Assembly: GCA_017522255.1 (NCBI GenBank)
Contig: JAFWZP010000087.1
Location: forward strand, 1-64,000
Direction: 5' to 3'
Length of the DNA stretch: 64,000 bases
Source of the DNA: Bacteroidales bacterium
GTDB lineage: Bacteria; Bacteroidota; Bacteroidia; Bacteroidales; P3
The notes beneath the pieces are model-generated. The model did no database searches. It saw only the letters and a program-made list of their open reading frames with translations, and had not been told where the DNA came from. Below, one piece after another: positions 55,841 to 64,000 of the stretch. The position numbers and the translations under genes were made by a program. The number at the start of each line of letters is the position of its first letter. Position 1 is the first letter of the stretch.

Positions 55841-57517
55841 TTATTGTATGAGTTTCTTGTAACGTATGCGGTGCGGAGTGTCGTCGCCGAGGCGTTTCTT
55901 GCGGTTTTCTTCGTATTCGGAGTAGGACCCTTCGAAGAAATATACTTGCGAGTCGCCCTCGAAAGCCAATATGTGAGTACATATACGGTCGAGGAACCAG
56001 CGGTCGTGCGAGATAACCACAGCACAGCCGGCAAAGTTTTCCAAACCTTCTTCCAACGCACGAAGGGTGTTTACGTCTATGTCGTTGGTAGGCTCGTCCA
56101 GAAGTAGCACGTTGGCTTCGCTTTTGAGTGTCAATGCCAAATGCAAGCGGTTGCGTTCGCCACCCGACAGCACACCGGCTTTCTTGTTTTGGTCGGTGCC
56201 CGTGAAGTTGAACTTCGACAAGTAGGCACGAGAGTTTATCAAGCGGCCACCCATTTGTATTTGTTCGTTGCCTTCGCTCACCACTTCCCACACACTCTTT
56301 TCGGGGTCTATGCTTACGTGCTGTTGGTCGACATAGCCAATCTTTACCGTTTCGCCCACGGTGAAAGTGCCTGCATCGGGCTTGTCCAATCCCATTATAA
56401 GGCGGAACAAAGTAGTCTTACCACAACCATTAGGACCTATAACGCCCACTATACCGGCAGGAGGCAGATTGAAGGTAAGGTTTTCGTAAAGCAGTTTGTC
56501 GTCGAAGGCTTTCGATACACCTTCCACTTCAAGCACCTTGTTGCCCAAGCGAGGACCATTGGGGATAAATATTTCCACATTGGCTTCTTTTTCTTTCACA
56601 TCCTCGTTCATCATCTTGTCGTAGGCTGCCAAACGTGCTTTACCCTTGGCATGACGAGCCTTAGGAGCCATACGCACCCATTCCAATTCGCGTTCCAATG
56701 TTTTGCGGCGTTTGCTTTCGGCTTTTTCTTCCATAGCCATACGCTTGGTTTTTTGGTCGAGCCACGAAGAGTAGTTGCCTTGCCATGGAATGCCTTCGCC
56801 ACGGTCCAGCTCAAGAATCCAGCCTGCCACATGGTCGAGGAAGTAACGGTCGTGGGTAACGGCAATAACGGTACCCTTGTATTGTTGAAGATGTTGCTCC
56901 AGCCAGTCGATGGATTCGGCATCGAGGTGGTTGGTAGGCTCGTCCAGCAGCAATATATCCGGCTCTTGAAGCAACAAGCGACATAGTGCCACACGGCGAC
57001 GTTCGCCCCCCGAAAGGTGCTTAACCAACTCATCTTCGTCGGGGCAACGCAAAGCATCCATAGCACGTTCGAGCTTGTTGTCCAAGTTCCAAGCATCGTG
57101 TTGGTCCAGCAGTTCCATCACCTCGCCTTGGCGTTCGATGAGTTTTGTCATCTCGTCGTCGCTCATAGGTTCGGCAAACTTCATGTTTATTTCTTCGTAT
57201 TCTTTCATCAAGTCCACAGTTTCTTGCACTGCTTCTTGCACCACTTCTTTCACGGTTTTGGTGTCGTCGAGCTTAGGCTCTTGTTCCAAATAACCCACCG
57301 AATAGCCCGGCGAGAACACCACTTCGCCCTGATAGCTTTTATCCACACCGGCTATAATTTTCAGCAACGATGACTTTCCCGAACCATTCAAACCTATGAT
57401 ACCAATCTTGGCACCATAAAAAAATGATAAATAAATATCTTTCAACACCTGCTTTGATGGAGGATATATTTTGCTTACTCCAACCATCGAAAAAATAATC
57501 TTTTTATCGTCGGCCAT
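55841..57517 (-). CDS. ettA: Energy-dependent translational throttle protein EttA (ABC-F ATPase)
   Basis: 558 residues with two ABC domains: Walker A GLNGSGKSSL with signature LSGGERRRVALCRLLL, and Walker A GPNGCGKTTL with signature LSGGERNRLHLALTL. Walker B boxes are ILLLDEPTNHLD and VLLLDEPTNDID. There is no membrane domain. The length and the short arm between domain halves fit EttA more than Uup or vga-type factors. It binds the ribosomal E site and gates the first elongation steps according to ATP level. Confidence 0.95.
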   Translation of the reverse strand: MADDKKIIFSMVGVSKIYPPSKQVLKDIYLSFFYGAKIGIIGLNGSGKSSLLKIIAGVDKSYQGEVVFSPGYSVGYLEQEPKLDDTKTVKEVVQEAVQETVDLMKEYEEINMKFAEPMSDDEMTKLIERQGEVMELLDQHDAWNLDNKLERAMDALRCPDEDELVKHLSGGERRRVALCRLLLQEPDILLLDEPTNHLDAESIDWLEQHLQQYKGTVIAVTHDRYFLDHVAGWILELDRGEGIPWQGNYSSWLDQKTKRMAMEEKAESKRRKTLERELEWVRMAPKARHAKGKARLAAYDKMMNEDVKEKEANVEIFIPNGPRLGNKVLEVEGVSKAFDDKLLYENLTFNLPPAGIVGVIGPNGCGKTTLFRLIMGLDKPDAGTFTVGETVKIGYVDQQHVSIDPEKSVWEVVSEGNEQIQMGGRLINSRAYLSKFNFTGTDQNKKAGVLSGGERNRLHLALTLKSEANVLLLDEPTNDIDVNTLRALEEGLENFAGCAVVISHDRWFLDRICTHILAFEGDSQVYFFEGSYSEYEENRKKRLGDDTPHRIRYKKLIQ

Positions 57518-57846
57518 ATCTTGTAATATTTTGTATATTAATATTTATATAATCTAAACCTATTTATTTGATAGTGCAAAGATACAAAATATTTACGACA
57601 TAACAACCTAATGCACCAAGAGGTGTCTCCTAAGTGCCGTGTCCTGCCTTTTCCTTTTCTAAATATTATCGGTTCTTTTATCCTGCAAAGCCGCCGTCAT
57701 CGTTGCCACCGCTGTCAAACTCTTTCACTTCGCCGTTGTGGTTTACTTTCTGTTTTTTCTTTAAATATCCTACAGACATTTTATTGCGGTTTTATATGTT
57801 TGTATTTCAATTAATTTGCGTTTTGTTCGAGAATGATGATTGACAA

Positions 57847-58080
57847 ACTTCGAGAGTGATAGTCGAAAGAGTTCGATTGCGATAGTCTCCTTATGCCATA
57901 AGGGCGGTCTCCTTATGCCATAAGGAGGGCTTCCTTATGCCATAAGGAGGGTGTCCTTATGGCATAAGCGAACCATCGCTCTCGTACTTTGTCGACTATG
58001 CTAATCGAAGTTTGTCGACCATGCTAATCGAAGTTTGCCGACCATTGCTTTCGAAGGGATATTTTTCCACCCTCGAAAAC
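57847..58080. repeat. Eleven-register 22/23-bp palindrome array
   Basis: Centres lie near 57852, 57874, 57896, 57918, 57940, 57962, 57985, 58007, 58030, 58053 and 58075. The four central units are CCTTATGCCATAAGG (the fourth CTTATGGCATAAG), exactly 22 bp apart. Outer units centre on TCGA: ACTTCGAGAGT to the left, AATCGAAGTT (twice) and CTTTCGAAGG to the right. The left and right flanks are inverted relative to each other, so the whole block is roughly symmetric. The 57874 unit is weak. No gene is seen from 57518 to 58496. Confidence 0.85.
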
Positions 58081-58207
58081 AGTCTGTTTCGGTTCGCCTG
58101 ACTTAAGTTCTACCCTGCTTAGATATTATTTTTGGAACTTTTGCATTGTTGACTTCATCGAAGTTGCCAAACGCTGCTTTTACTCCTACTGATGGACTTG
58201 AAATTTC

Positions 58208-58237
58208 CTCGCGACGGCGATGAAACGACCTCACGAC
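58208..58237. repeat. Two CTC[GA]CGAC cores 22 bp apart, with flanking inverted repeat
   Basis: CTCGCGAC (58208-58215) and CTCACGAC (58230-58237) share the core of the 36000/36340 arrays. GAAATTTCCTCG (58200-58211) is repeated inverted as CGAGGAAAATTTC (58256-58268). Just upstream, 58135-58170 resembles the interior of the MITE-like element (AACTTTTGC, TGTTGACTTC, TCGA, GTTGC). Confidence 0.6.
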
Positions 58238-58400
58238 GTTGCACAAAAAACTACACGAGGAAAATTTCACAACGTCGGGAGAGAAAATTTGGGGCAAATA
58301 TCGGCTATTACTTAACAACCGGTTACATAACGGCACCGCATCTCGACTACGCTTAGGGCTATTGATATAAAAAAGACAAATCAATATCAAAAAAAAGTTG

Positions 58401-58408
58401 TATCTTTG
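58401..58408 (+). promoter_or_regulatory. -7 box of panC
   Basis: TATCTTTG, 88 bp before the panC start codon. Confidence 0.7.
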
Positions 58409-58496
58409 TCCGACGATAGGCAAAGATATACGCAATACATATACTTTGCAATAGTTTATTATTCAGACATTAAAGACAAAAAACATATTAATTGAA

Positions 58497-59339
58497 ATGG
58501 AAGTATTTTCTACAATAAAAGCGCTGCAAGAAGCAGTGAACAATGCCAAAAACAATGGCAAAACCGTTGGACTTGTACCCACAATGGGAGCTTTGCACGA
58601 AGGACATCTATCGCTTATACGTAGTGCCAAAAAGCACTGCGATGTGGTGGTGGTAAGCATATTTGTAAACCCTATTCAGTTTAACAATGCAGATGACCTA
58701 CGCACCTATCCTCGCACATTGGAAGCCGACTGCCAAAAGTTGGAGACCGTGGGTTGCGACATGGTGTTGGCACCTTCGGTAGAAGAGATGTATCCCGAAC
58801 CGGTGAACGAAACCTACAACTTTGGCGAGTTGGAAGCAGTGATGGAAGGACCACGCAGACCGGGACACTTTTCGGGTGTGGCTGTAGTGGTACGTCGCTT
58901 GTTCGAGATAGTGCAACCTATGAAAGCCTTCTTTGGCGAAAAAGATTTCCAACAACTTGCCATCATACGCCGATTGGTAGAGCAACTGCAATTAGCCTTA
59001 GAGATAGTGCCTTGCCCTATAGTGCGTGCCGATGACGGATTGGCTTTGAGCAGCCGCAATATGCGTCTGTCCGACGAAGCCCGAAAAATAGCACCTCAGA
59101 TATATGCCACCCTCAAAGCAGCAGTAGACAAAAGTAAAAACCAAAGCATCGAAGAGGTGAAACAATATGTGATAGACACCTTGAATGGATTTGGAGTGTT
59201 TGAACCCGAATACTTCGAGATAGTGAACGACACCACACTGCAACCCGTAGCCCAATGGAACGATGCACAAGGCATAGTAGGTTGCATAGCAGTATGGCTC
59301 GACGGAGTGAGACTTATAGATGTAATACGATTTAAATAA
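58497..59339 (+). CDS. panC: Pantothenate synthetase
   Basis: 280 residues, full length. The nucleotidyltransferase motif HxGH is in [14 protein letters not shown]. Further blocks are [52 protein letters not shown] and [10 protein letters not shown]. It joins pantoate and beta-alanine, using ATP, for coenzyme A synthesis. It is followed 22 bp later by pyrF. Confidence 0.97.
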   Translation: MEVFSTIKALQEAVNNAKNNGKTVGLVPTMGALHEGHLSLIRSAKKHCDVVVVSIFVNPIQFNNADDLRTYPRTLEADCQKLETVGCDMVLAPSVEEMYPEPVNETYNFGELEAVMEGPRRPGHFSGVAVVVRRLFEIVQPMKAFFGEKDFQQLAIIRRLVEQLQLALEIVPCPIVRADDGLALSSRNMRLSDEARKIAPQIYATLKAAVDKSKNQSIEEVKQYVIDTLNGFGVFEPEYFEIVNDTTLQPVAQWNDAQGIVGCIAVWLDGVRLIDVIRFK

Positions 59340-59361
59340 AACAAATAAAAAATATATCACA

Positions 59362-60204
59362 ATGACACGTAAAGAACTTATAGAACTAATAAAAGCGAAA
59401 CGCTCGTTCTTATGCGTAGGCTTGGACACCGATTTGAAAAAGATTCCCGAACACCTATTGTCGGAACCCGACCCTGTGTTTGCATTCAACAAAGCCATAA
59501 TAGACGCTACCATAGATGTGGCAGTGGCCTATAAACCCAACTTGGCTTTTTACGAATCGATGGGTATCGATGGATTGATGTCGCTAAAGAAAACAATGGA
59601 ATACCTACGCCAACAATCCACAAAAGCATTCACTATAGCCGATGCCAAACGCGGCGATATAGGCAACACCTCGCAACAATATTCCAAAGCATTCCTATCA
59701 CCCGACGGCGATTTTAACTTCGACTCTATGACCATAGCACCATATATGGGCGAAGACTCGGTGGTTCCGTTCACCACTTACGAAGGCAAATGGGTGATAC
59801 TTTTGGCTCTAACATCAAACAAAGGTGCTTTCGACTTCCAATTTATCGAAGACAAACAAACCGGCAAAAAACTATTCGAAACAGTATTGGAAACATCAAA
59901 ACGATGGGGCACTACCGACAATATGATGTATGTAGTAGGAGCTACCAAAGCCGATATGCTTACACAAATACGAAGCATAGTACCCGATAGTTTCTTACTT
60001 GTACCGGGCGTTGGAGCACAAGGAGGCAGCCTGCAAGAAGTGTGCAAATATGGCATCACACCCGAATGCGGACTATTGGTAAACTCGTCGAGAGGTATAA
60101 TATATGCTTCCAAGGGCGAAGACTTTGCACAATGTGCTCGCAACGAAGCCATAAAGCTACAAAAAGAAATGGAAGAAGAGTTGAAGAAAGTAGGTATGAT
60201 ATAA
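59362..60204 (+). CDS. pyrF: Orotidine 5'-phosphate decarboxylase (long type 2 form)
   Basis: 280 residues, typical for the longer subfamily. [12 protein letters not shown] at the N-terminus, KPNLAFYES, the catalytic D-x-K-x2-D block [16 protein letters not shown], and [14 protein letters not shown] and [10 protein letters not shown] near the end are all present. It makes UMP in the last step of pyrimidine synthesis. It lies between panC and a small membrane protein gene. Confidence 0.97.
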   Translation: MTRKELIELIKAKRSFLCVGLDTDLKKIPEHLLSEPDPVFAFNKAIIDATIDVAVAYKPNLAFYESMGIDGLMSLKKTMEYLRQQSTKAFTIADAKRGDIGNTSQQYSKAFLSPDGDFNFDSMTIAPYMGEDSVVPFTTYEGKWVILLALTSNKGAFDFQFIEDKQTGKKLFETVLETSKRWGTTDNMMYVVGATKADMLTQIRSIVPDSFLLVPGVGAQGGSLQEVCKYGITPECGLLVNSSRGIIYASKGEDFAQCARNEAIKLQKEMEEELKKVGMI

Positions 60205-60220
60205 CTAACAACTATAGAAT

Positions 60221-60769
60221 ATGGAAAACGACAACAACCAAGAATACCAAGAATATAGCGAAAGCAACGAAGTGGTAGACAACCAACCAGACAATAATCC
60301 TACACCGGTCAAACGCACGGGAGGCATGACCTTTGTGCTTATACTAAGCATGATAGGCTCGGGCTGGAACATATTGATAAACCTATTGTGGGGTTTGACA
60401 CACCCTATAATGTCGTCGATATGGGACACAAACAACCAACAACTCCCCGACGAAATAATGGCCGTATACTCGCAAATGGACGGTTTCGACCCCGAAGTGA
60501 TGAACGATATAATGAGAAGTTTTTTAAACATTCCGCAATATCACTACTTGTTGTTGGCATTGTTTAGCGCCATGTCGCTTGTAGGCGTTATAATGATGTG
60601 GAAGATGCGTAAAACAGGTTTTCACTGCTACACATTGGCACAACTTATGATGCTGTTGCTAACGGCATTCTTAGGCAAGGCCTACATAGGTGTGGGCGAT
60701 ATAATGATGACCCTATTGTTTGTAGTGTTCTATGCCATCAACATCTTTAAACCGAACAAAGTACGATAA
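60221..60769 (+). CDS. Hypothetical membrane protein
   Basis: 182 residues. The N-terminus (1-33) is acidic and polar. Four likely helices follow: FVLILSMIGSGWNILINLLW (about 38-58), YLLLALFSAMSLVGVIMMW (about 108-128), LAQLMMLLLTAFLG (about 138-152) and IMMTLLFVVFYAINIF (about 160-178). No motif was recognised. It is 16 bp downstream of pyrF, so probably co-transcribed, and ends before a strong terminator. Confidence 0.8.
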   Translation: MENDNNQEYQEYSESNEVVDNQPDNNPTPVKRTGGMTFVLILSMIGSGWNILINLLWGLTHPIMSSIWDTNNQQLPDEIMAVYSQMDGFDPEVMNDIMRSFLNIPQYHYLLLALFSAMSLVGVIMMWKMRKTGFHCYTLAQLMMLLLTAFLGKAYIGVGDIMMTLLFVVFYAINIFKPNKVR

Positions 60770-60794
60770 GCAACATATCGAATCGGCATAAACA

Positions 60795-60832
60795 AAAAAA
60801 ACTCGACGACCACATTGTCGTCGAGTTTTTTT
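60795..60832. terminator. Bidirectional terminator
   Basis: Perfect 16-bp stem AAAAAAACTCGACGAC (60795-60810) with GTCGTCGAGTTTTTTT (60817-60832), between converging genes. Confidence 0.95.
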
Positions 60833-60838
60833 GTTGTG

Positions 60839-62272
60839 TTACAACTTCACATATCGTAGGTTTTTCTTGCGGTTTGCCAAATCGTTTATAAGCTCGTCGG
60901 CTATCTGCAATATCTGTTGCATGTGTTTGAAGTCTATTTTTTGCACTTCGTCAGACACGCGATGATAATCCTTATGAGTATCGGTGTTGAAAAAGAATAC
61001 CGGTATGCCGTACCTATAAAAATTGATATGGTCCGATGCCGAAAACAACAATGTCTTTTGTTCACATTTCACCTTTATATCAGCCTTTTTGGTAAGTTTC
61101 TTTACAAGGTGCACACCCTCTTTAGAACTGTTGGCACCTAATATCTTCAGCCCCTTTTCGGGATTGTATCGACCTATCATATCAAGGTTTACCATAGCTT
61201 TTACCATCGAGGTATCTATGGCAATGCATTGGTCGAAAAAGTTATCCGAACCAAGCAATCCTTCCTCTTCGGCATCGAAAGCCACAAATATAAGCGAACG
61301 TTTTGGACGCACTTCTTGCGAAGCATATTTCTTGGCCAACTCCACCATACCCACAGTGCCCGAAGCATTATCGTCGGCACCATTATAGATGTATGTGCGT
61401 AGCTTACCGGTTTTGGCACTAATTTTTTCTACATATCCCACATGGTCGTAATGAGCACCTATCACTATATATTCGTTCTTTAATGTAGGGTCGCTACCTT
61501 CCAACAAGGCCACCACATTCTTTGCATTCACCACATTGCGATAGAAGTTGGTAGTAGCCTCGAAAGTAGTGTTTAATGGTAGCACTATATCTTTATCAAT
61601 TTGCACCATGACACGCAGTTTGTTTATATTCATATTAGCTTTTTCCAACATCCGGGCAGCCGTTGCTTCCGATATTTTAACCACCGGTCCCAATGTCATT
61701 ACCTTATTTGCACTTATACCCAACGCATTGTAATAGTCATATTGTGGCATAGTGGCAGTATCCACTATTATCACACCCCCTGCCCCATTTCTTATAGCAT
61801 TTCGAGCCAACGAAGGATGCCTATCGTCAACATCGGGTATCATCATCACCCACTTACCCTCACATTTAGTCCAATCCACATTCTTACCATTGCCCACAAC
61901 CACCACATCGGCTTTAAGTTCAGCCTTAAGGGTATTAAAATAGCAGGCAGGAGCATAGTCCACAAAACATTGCAACTGCCGTCCATCAAAGACAGCCGCA
62001 TTGGTGTCGCCCATTTTCCAACCTTTGTAGTAAGTAAAATGCTGATAACCCTCATCACAAAGCAGCTTAAGACCGACTTGCTTAAATTCGTCGACTATAA
62101 ACTTGGCCACAGCATTGCTACCCTCACTATCGGGCAAACGCCCCATTTTATCATCATCGGCCATAAAAGCAACACTCTTCCTAAGTTGCAAAGTATCGAA
62201 ATACTGTTGCGAAAAAGACAATTTAAACGCTACCAATAGTAGCACAAAAACAATACACTTCTTCATTGTCAT
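60839..62272 (-). CDS. Exported M28-family metallopeptidase with PA domain
   Basis: 477 residues (a second ATG, 62266, is equally likely and removes two residues). Signal peptide MKKCIVFVLLLVAFKLSFSQ. A PA-type insert (about 90-215) precedes the peptidase domain, whose di-zinc ligands show in GAHYDHVG, NGADDNASGT, AFDAEEEGLLGS, NLDMIGR and DTHKDYHR. The enzyme removes N-terminal residues from peptides in the periplasm or outside. It has its own -7 promoter box. Confidence 0.93.
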   Translation of the reverse strand: MTMKKCIVFVLLLVAFKLSFSQQYFDTLQLRKSVAFMADDDKMGRLPDSEGSNAVAKFIVDEFKQVGLKLLCDEGYQHFTYYKGWKMGDTNAAVFDGRQLQCFVDYAPACYFNTLKAELKADVVVVGNGKNVDWTKCEGKWVMMIPDVDDRHPSLARNAIRNGAGGVIIVDTATMPQYDYYNALGISANKVMTLGPVVKISEATAARMLEKANMNINKLRVMVQIDKDIVLPLNTTFEATTNFYRNVVNAKNVVALLEGSDPTLKNEYIVIGAHYDHVGYVEKISAKTGKLRTYIYNGADDNASGTVGMVELAKKYASQEVRPKRSLIFVAFDAEEEGLLGSDNFFDQCIAIDTSMVKAMVNLDMIGRYNPEKGLKILGANSSKEGVHLVKKLTKKADIKVKCEQKTLLFSASDHINFYRYGIPVFFFNTDTHKDYHRVSDEVQKIDFKHMQQILQIADELINDLANRKKNLRYVKL

Positions 62273-62317
62273 TGAATTTTAATAATTTACAGAATACTAC
62301 CATATTTTTATAACTTG

Positions 62318-62325
62318 CAAATGTA
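62318..62325 (-). promoter_or_regulatory. -7 box of the M28 peptidase gene
   Basis: The minus strand reads TACATTTG, 45 bp before the first start codon. Confidence 0.65.
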
Positions 62326-62397
62326 CAAAAAAAAATCTATATCGTAGACTGTTTTTAATACCCATCATCATTTTTTTACAAAAAAGCATACATGTTA

Positions 62398-62429
62398 TTT
62401 GGTAGTTCAGCATTTATTTATTACATTTG
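62398..62429 (+). promoter_or_regulatory. Promoter of the lipoprotein gene
   Basis: TTTG (62398-62401) and TACATTTG (62422-62429), 20 bases apart. It excludes the ATG at 62392 as a start. Confidence 0.75.
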
Positions 62430-62472
62430 CAAGACGAACATACGACATAATAATCATTTAAAACAATTAGTT

Positions 62473-62958
62473 ATGAATAAGTTATTCAAAAATTCAAGAA
62501 GATTACTACCCTTTTTATTGGGAGCCATGCTGTTAATTTCGACCACATCGTGCGAAAAAGAAAACAACAACTTGGAAGAGATAAAACCATTATCGATAGA
62601 CAATACCACTGATGAGATAATGAAACGAGTTTCAACTAAAATATGGGAAACGCTATATAAAGATGGCATAGTGGTAATACGCGACCAAGCCACTCTGGAA
62701 CAATTGCATACCGAACTAAGTGAAACACTTGACCTCGATGGCAAAATGATTATATATGCAGGAGCAAGTTTGACTTCGGGAAGTGGAAAAACGACGTTAA
62801 AATTATATCAAAACACCGAAAATGACACATACCACTGCAAGTTTGAGATTAAGTATCCTAGTTGGGGAGGAACCTGTGATGCTCCTTTCGTAACATTATG
62901 CAATGTGTATCCATTGATAAACGATAGCATCATTTACGAGGTTGTTGAAGTAAATTAA
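62473..62958 (+). CDS. Small lipoprotein of unknown function
   Basis: 161 residues from the start at 62473, downstream of its promoter. The signal MNKLFKNSRRLLPFLLGAMLLISTTSC ends in a lipobox. The mature chain has no motif I recognise: a polar, acidic N-terminal helix then alternating strands (GKMIIYAGASLTSGSGKTTLKLY), and a region with Cys pairs (WGGTCDAPFVTLCNVYP). GSGKT here is not a P-loop in an exported protein. It stands alone. Confidence 0.8.
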   Translation: MNKLFKNSRRLLPFLLGAMLLISTTSCEKENNNLEEIKPLSIDNTTDEIMKRVSTKIWETLYKDGIVVIRDQATLEQLHTELSETLDLDGKMIIYAGASLTSGSGKTTLKLYQNTENDTYHCKFEIKYPSWGGTCDAPFVTLCNVYPLINDSIIYEVVEVN

Positions 62959-63006
62959 ACATAGTATATAAAGCATTGAAACAATCGTAAATTAAAAACA
63001 ATTAAA

Positions 63007-63216
63007 GGCAACTTCTAAAACTTCCACGTTTCAGTAAATTATAAGAATTATTCTTTAAACTTTTGCGTGCTTTGCGCTGTTGACTTCGTCGATGTTGCTA
63101 TCGCTCGAAAGAGCTAATGCTAAGGCATTGCTCTTTACTCGCTTAATCGCAACGTTACCGAAATCTTTCTAGTAAAAACTCGCAAATCACCTGCAATGCA
63201 ATTTTTAGAAATTGCC
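63007..63216. mobile_element. MITE-like repeat, copy 2
   Basis: A 210-bp element with terminal repeats GGCAACTTCTAAAACTT (63007-63023) and AATTTTTAGAAATTGCC (63200-63216); symmetry extends to AAAGGC/GCCTTT. The centre forms a hairpin (AAAGAGC, TAATGC / GCATT, GCTCTTT). It is the reverse-complement relative of 3628-3822. It lies in the gap between the lipoprotein gene and lepA; the remainder of 62959-63523 has only the lepA promoter. Confidence 0.75.
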
Positions 63217-63475
63217 TTTAATTACACGTCTACAAAATTACAACATATTTTTGACATACACAAGTCCATAAGTAAAATAGTTATAGATGCAAACATTTTT
63301 ACTTATAAATCGAAACATTTTTTATTTAATTACACTTTAGTTGACATCTGTTTAGGCAAATAGTAAAAGATAACAACAACAGCCTAACAACACACACATT
63401 ATTAATTTACAACTCATTACAAACGCTCCATTCAATAATAACAATTAAACATTAGTACAAATCAGTTTTTTTTCG

Positions 63476-63483
63476 TATCTTTG
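63476..63483 (+). promoter_or_regulatory. -7 box of lepA
   Basis: TATCTTTG, 40 bp before the start codon. Confidence 0.7.
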
Positions 63484-63523
63484 CAATCTTTTATAGCATA
63501 AAATCAAGATTATAAGGAATACG

Positions 63524-64000
63524 ATGAAAAACATACGAAACTTTTGCATTATAGCACATATCGACCACGGAAAAAGCACATTAGCCGACAGATTATTGGA
63601 GTATACGAAAACCATTTCGCAACGCGATATGGAGAATCAGGTGTTGGACAATATGGACTTGGAAAAGGAAAGAGGTATTACTATCAAAAGCCATGCCATA
63701 CAGATGGAATACATGCAAGATGGTGAGAAATATATCCTCAACTTGATAGATACTCCGGGCCACGTGGATTTTTCCTACGAAGTGTCTCGCTCCATAGCAG
63801 CCTGCGAGGGTGCATTGCTTATCGTGGATGCAACTCAGGGCATACAGGCACAAACTATATCGAACCTATATTTGGCATTGGACAATGATTTGGAAATAAT
63901 ACCGGTACTCAACAAGATGGACCTCAACAATGCCATGCCCGAAGAAGTTTCGGACCAAATATGCGACCTTATAGGTTGTAGCCACGAAGACATACTGCCG
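63524..64000 (+). CDS. lepA: Elongation factor 4 (LepA), N-terminal part, truncated by window edge
   Basis: 159 codons before the edge. G-domain motifs: G1 [10 protein letters not shown]2 in [12 protein letters not shown]3 [18 protein letters not shown]4 LNKMDL. The AIDHGKST-type opening [25 protein letters not shown] and [18 protein letters not shown] are specific to LepA rather than EF-G. The enzyme is a ribosomal GTPase acting on stalled or newly assembled ribosomes. Confidence 0.97.
   Translation, partial: MKNIRNFCIIAHIDHGKSTLADRLLEYTKTISQRDMENQVLDNMDLEKERGITIKSHAIQMEYMQDGEKYILNLIDTPGHVDFSYEVSRSIAACEGALLIVDATQGIQAQTISNLYLALDNDLEIIPVLNKMDLNNAMPEEVSDQICDLIGCSHEDILP

Noticed and set aside
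62473..62958. P-loop ATPase because of GSGKT
   Set aside because: The protein is a secreted lipoprotein, the motif lacks the full GxxxxGK[ST] context and no Walker B is seen.

Overview
The window reads as chromosome of an AT-rich member of the Bacteroidales (phylum Bacteroidota). The evidence is repeated phylum-type promoters (a -7 box TAnnTTTG, sometimes with a TTTG -33 box), the general absence of strong Shine-Dalgarno sites, two secreted proteins ending in type IX secretion (T9SS) sorting domains, BspA-like leucine-rich repeats, a carboxypeptidase-regulatory-domain protein, and the Bacteroidota forms of Tgt, PurM and RluA-like proteins. No species can be named from sequence alone. All identifications come from reading the sequence and motifs; no database search was possible.

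Layout: 1-1618 is the end of an integrated element: a truncated ORF, a tyrosine recombinase, and tRNA-Ala(GGC), whose 3' end faces the recombinase. 1749-3215 is a secreted propeller-like protein. 4019-9391 is a plus-strand housekeeping run (rsfS, ftsH, a LUD-domain protein, cdsA, psd, a pseudouridine synthase), followed by convergent alaS. 12.1-16.4 kb is an accessory patch: a DUF4143-type ATPase surrounded by copies of one palindrome, and an AbiE-type (type IV) toxin-antitoxin pair with its own upstream inverted repeat. A 26-28 bp repeat bounds the patch on both sides. 16.4-19.6 kb holds a secreted trypsin-like protease, a PEGA lipoprotein and another lipoprotein, preceded by a probable structured RNA. 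19.9-25.2 kb is a minus-strand run (TPR protein, TerC, kdsA, exonuclease, FAH-family protein). 25.9-35.5 kb is a long minus-strand cluster for cell-wall elongation and related functions (gmk, mreC, mreD, purM, mrdA, rodA, clpX, nitroreductase). 36.8-44.6 kb is one giant T9SS surface protein. 44.9-48.1 kb is a minus-strand operon (glycosyltransferase, sigma factor, outer-membrane barrel, GNAT). Next come tgt, a sodium/alanine symporter, a NifX-like protein, a BspA-like T9SS protein with a long pseudoknotted leader, ettA, panC-pyrF, an M28 peptidase, a lipoprotein and the start of lepA.

The least expected structure lies between the genes. Most of the long intergenic regions carry arrays of short, mostly palindromic units spaced 21-23 bp apart (very often exactly 22), for example at 3457, 12487, 19675, 36000, 36340, 44688, 51802 and 57847. 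The unit sequence usually differs between loci but is conserved within a locus. Other notable items are a MITE-like 195-210 bp repeat (two copies), a three-copy palindrome around the DUF4143 ATPase (one copy sits on its promoter), the pseudoknotted leader at 52172-52576, and a candidate rod-shaped RNA at 19279-19537.
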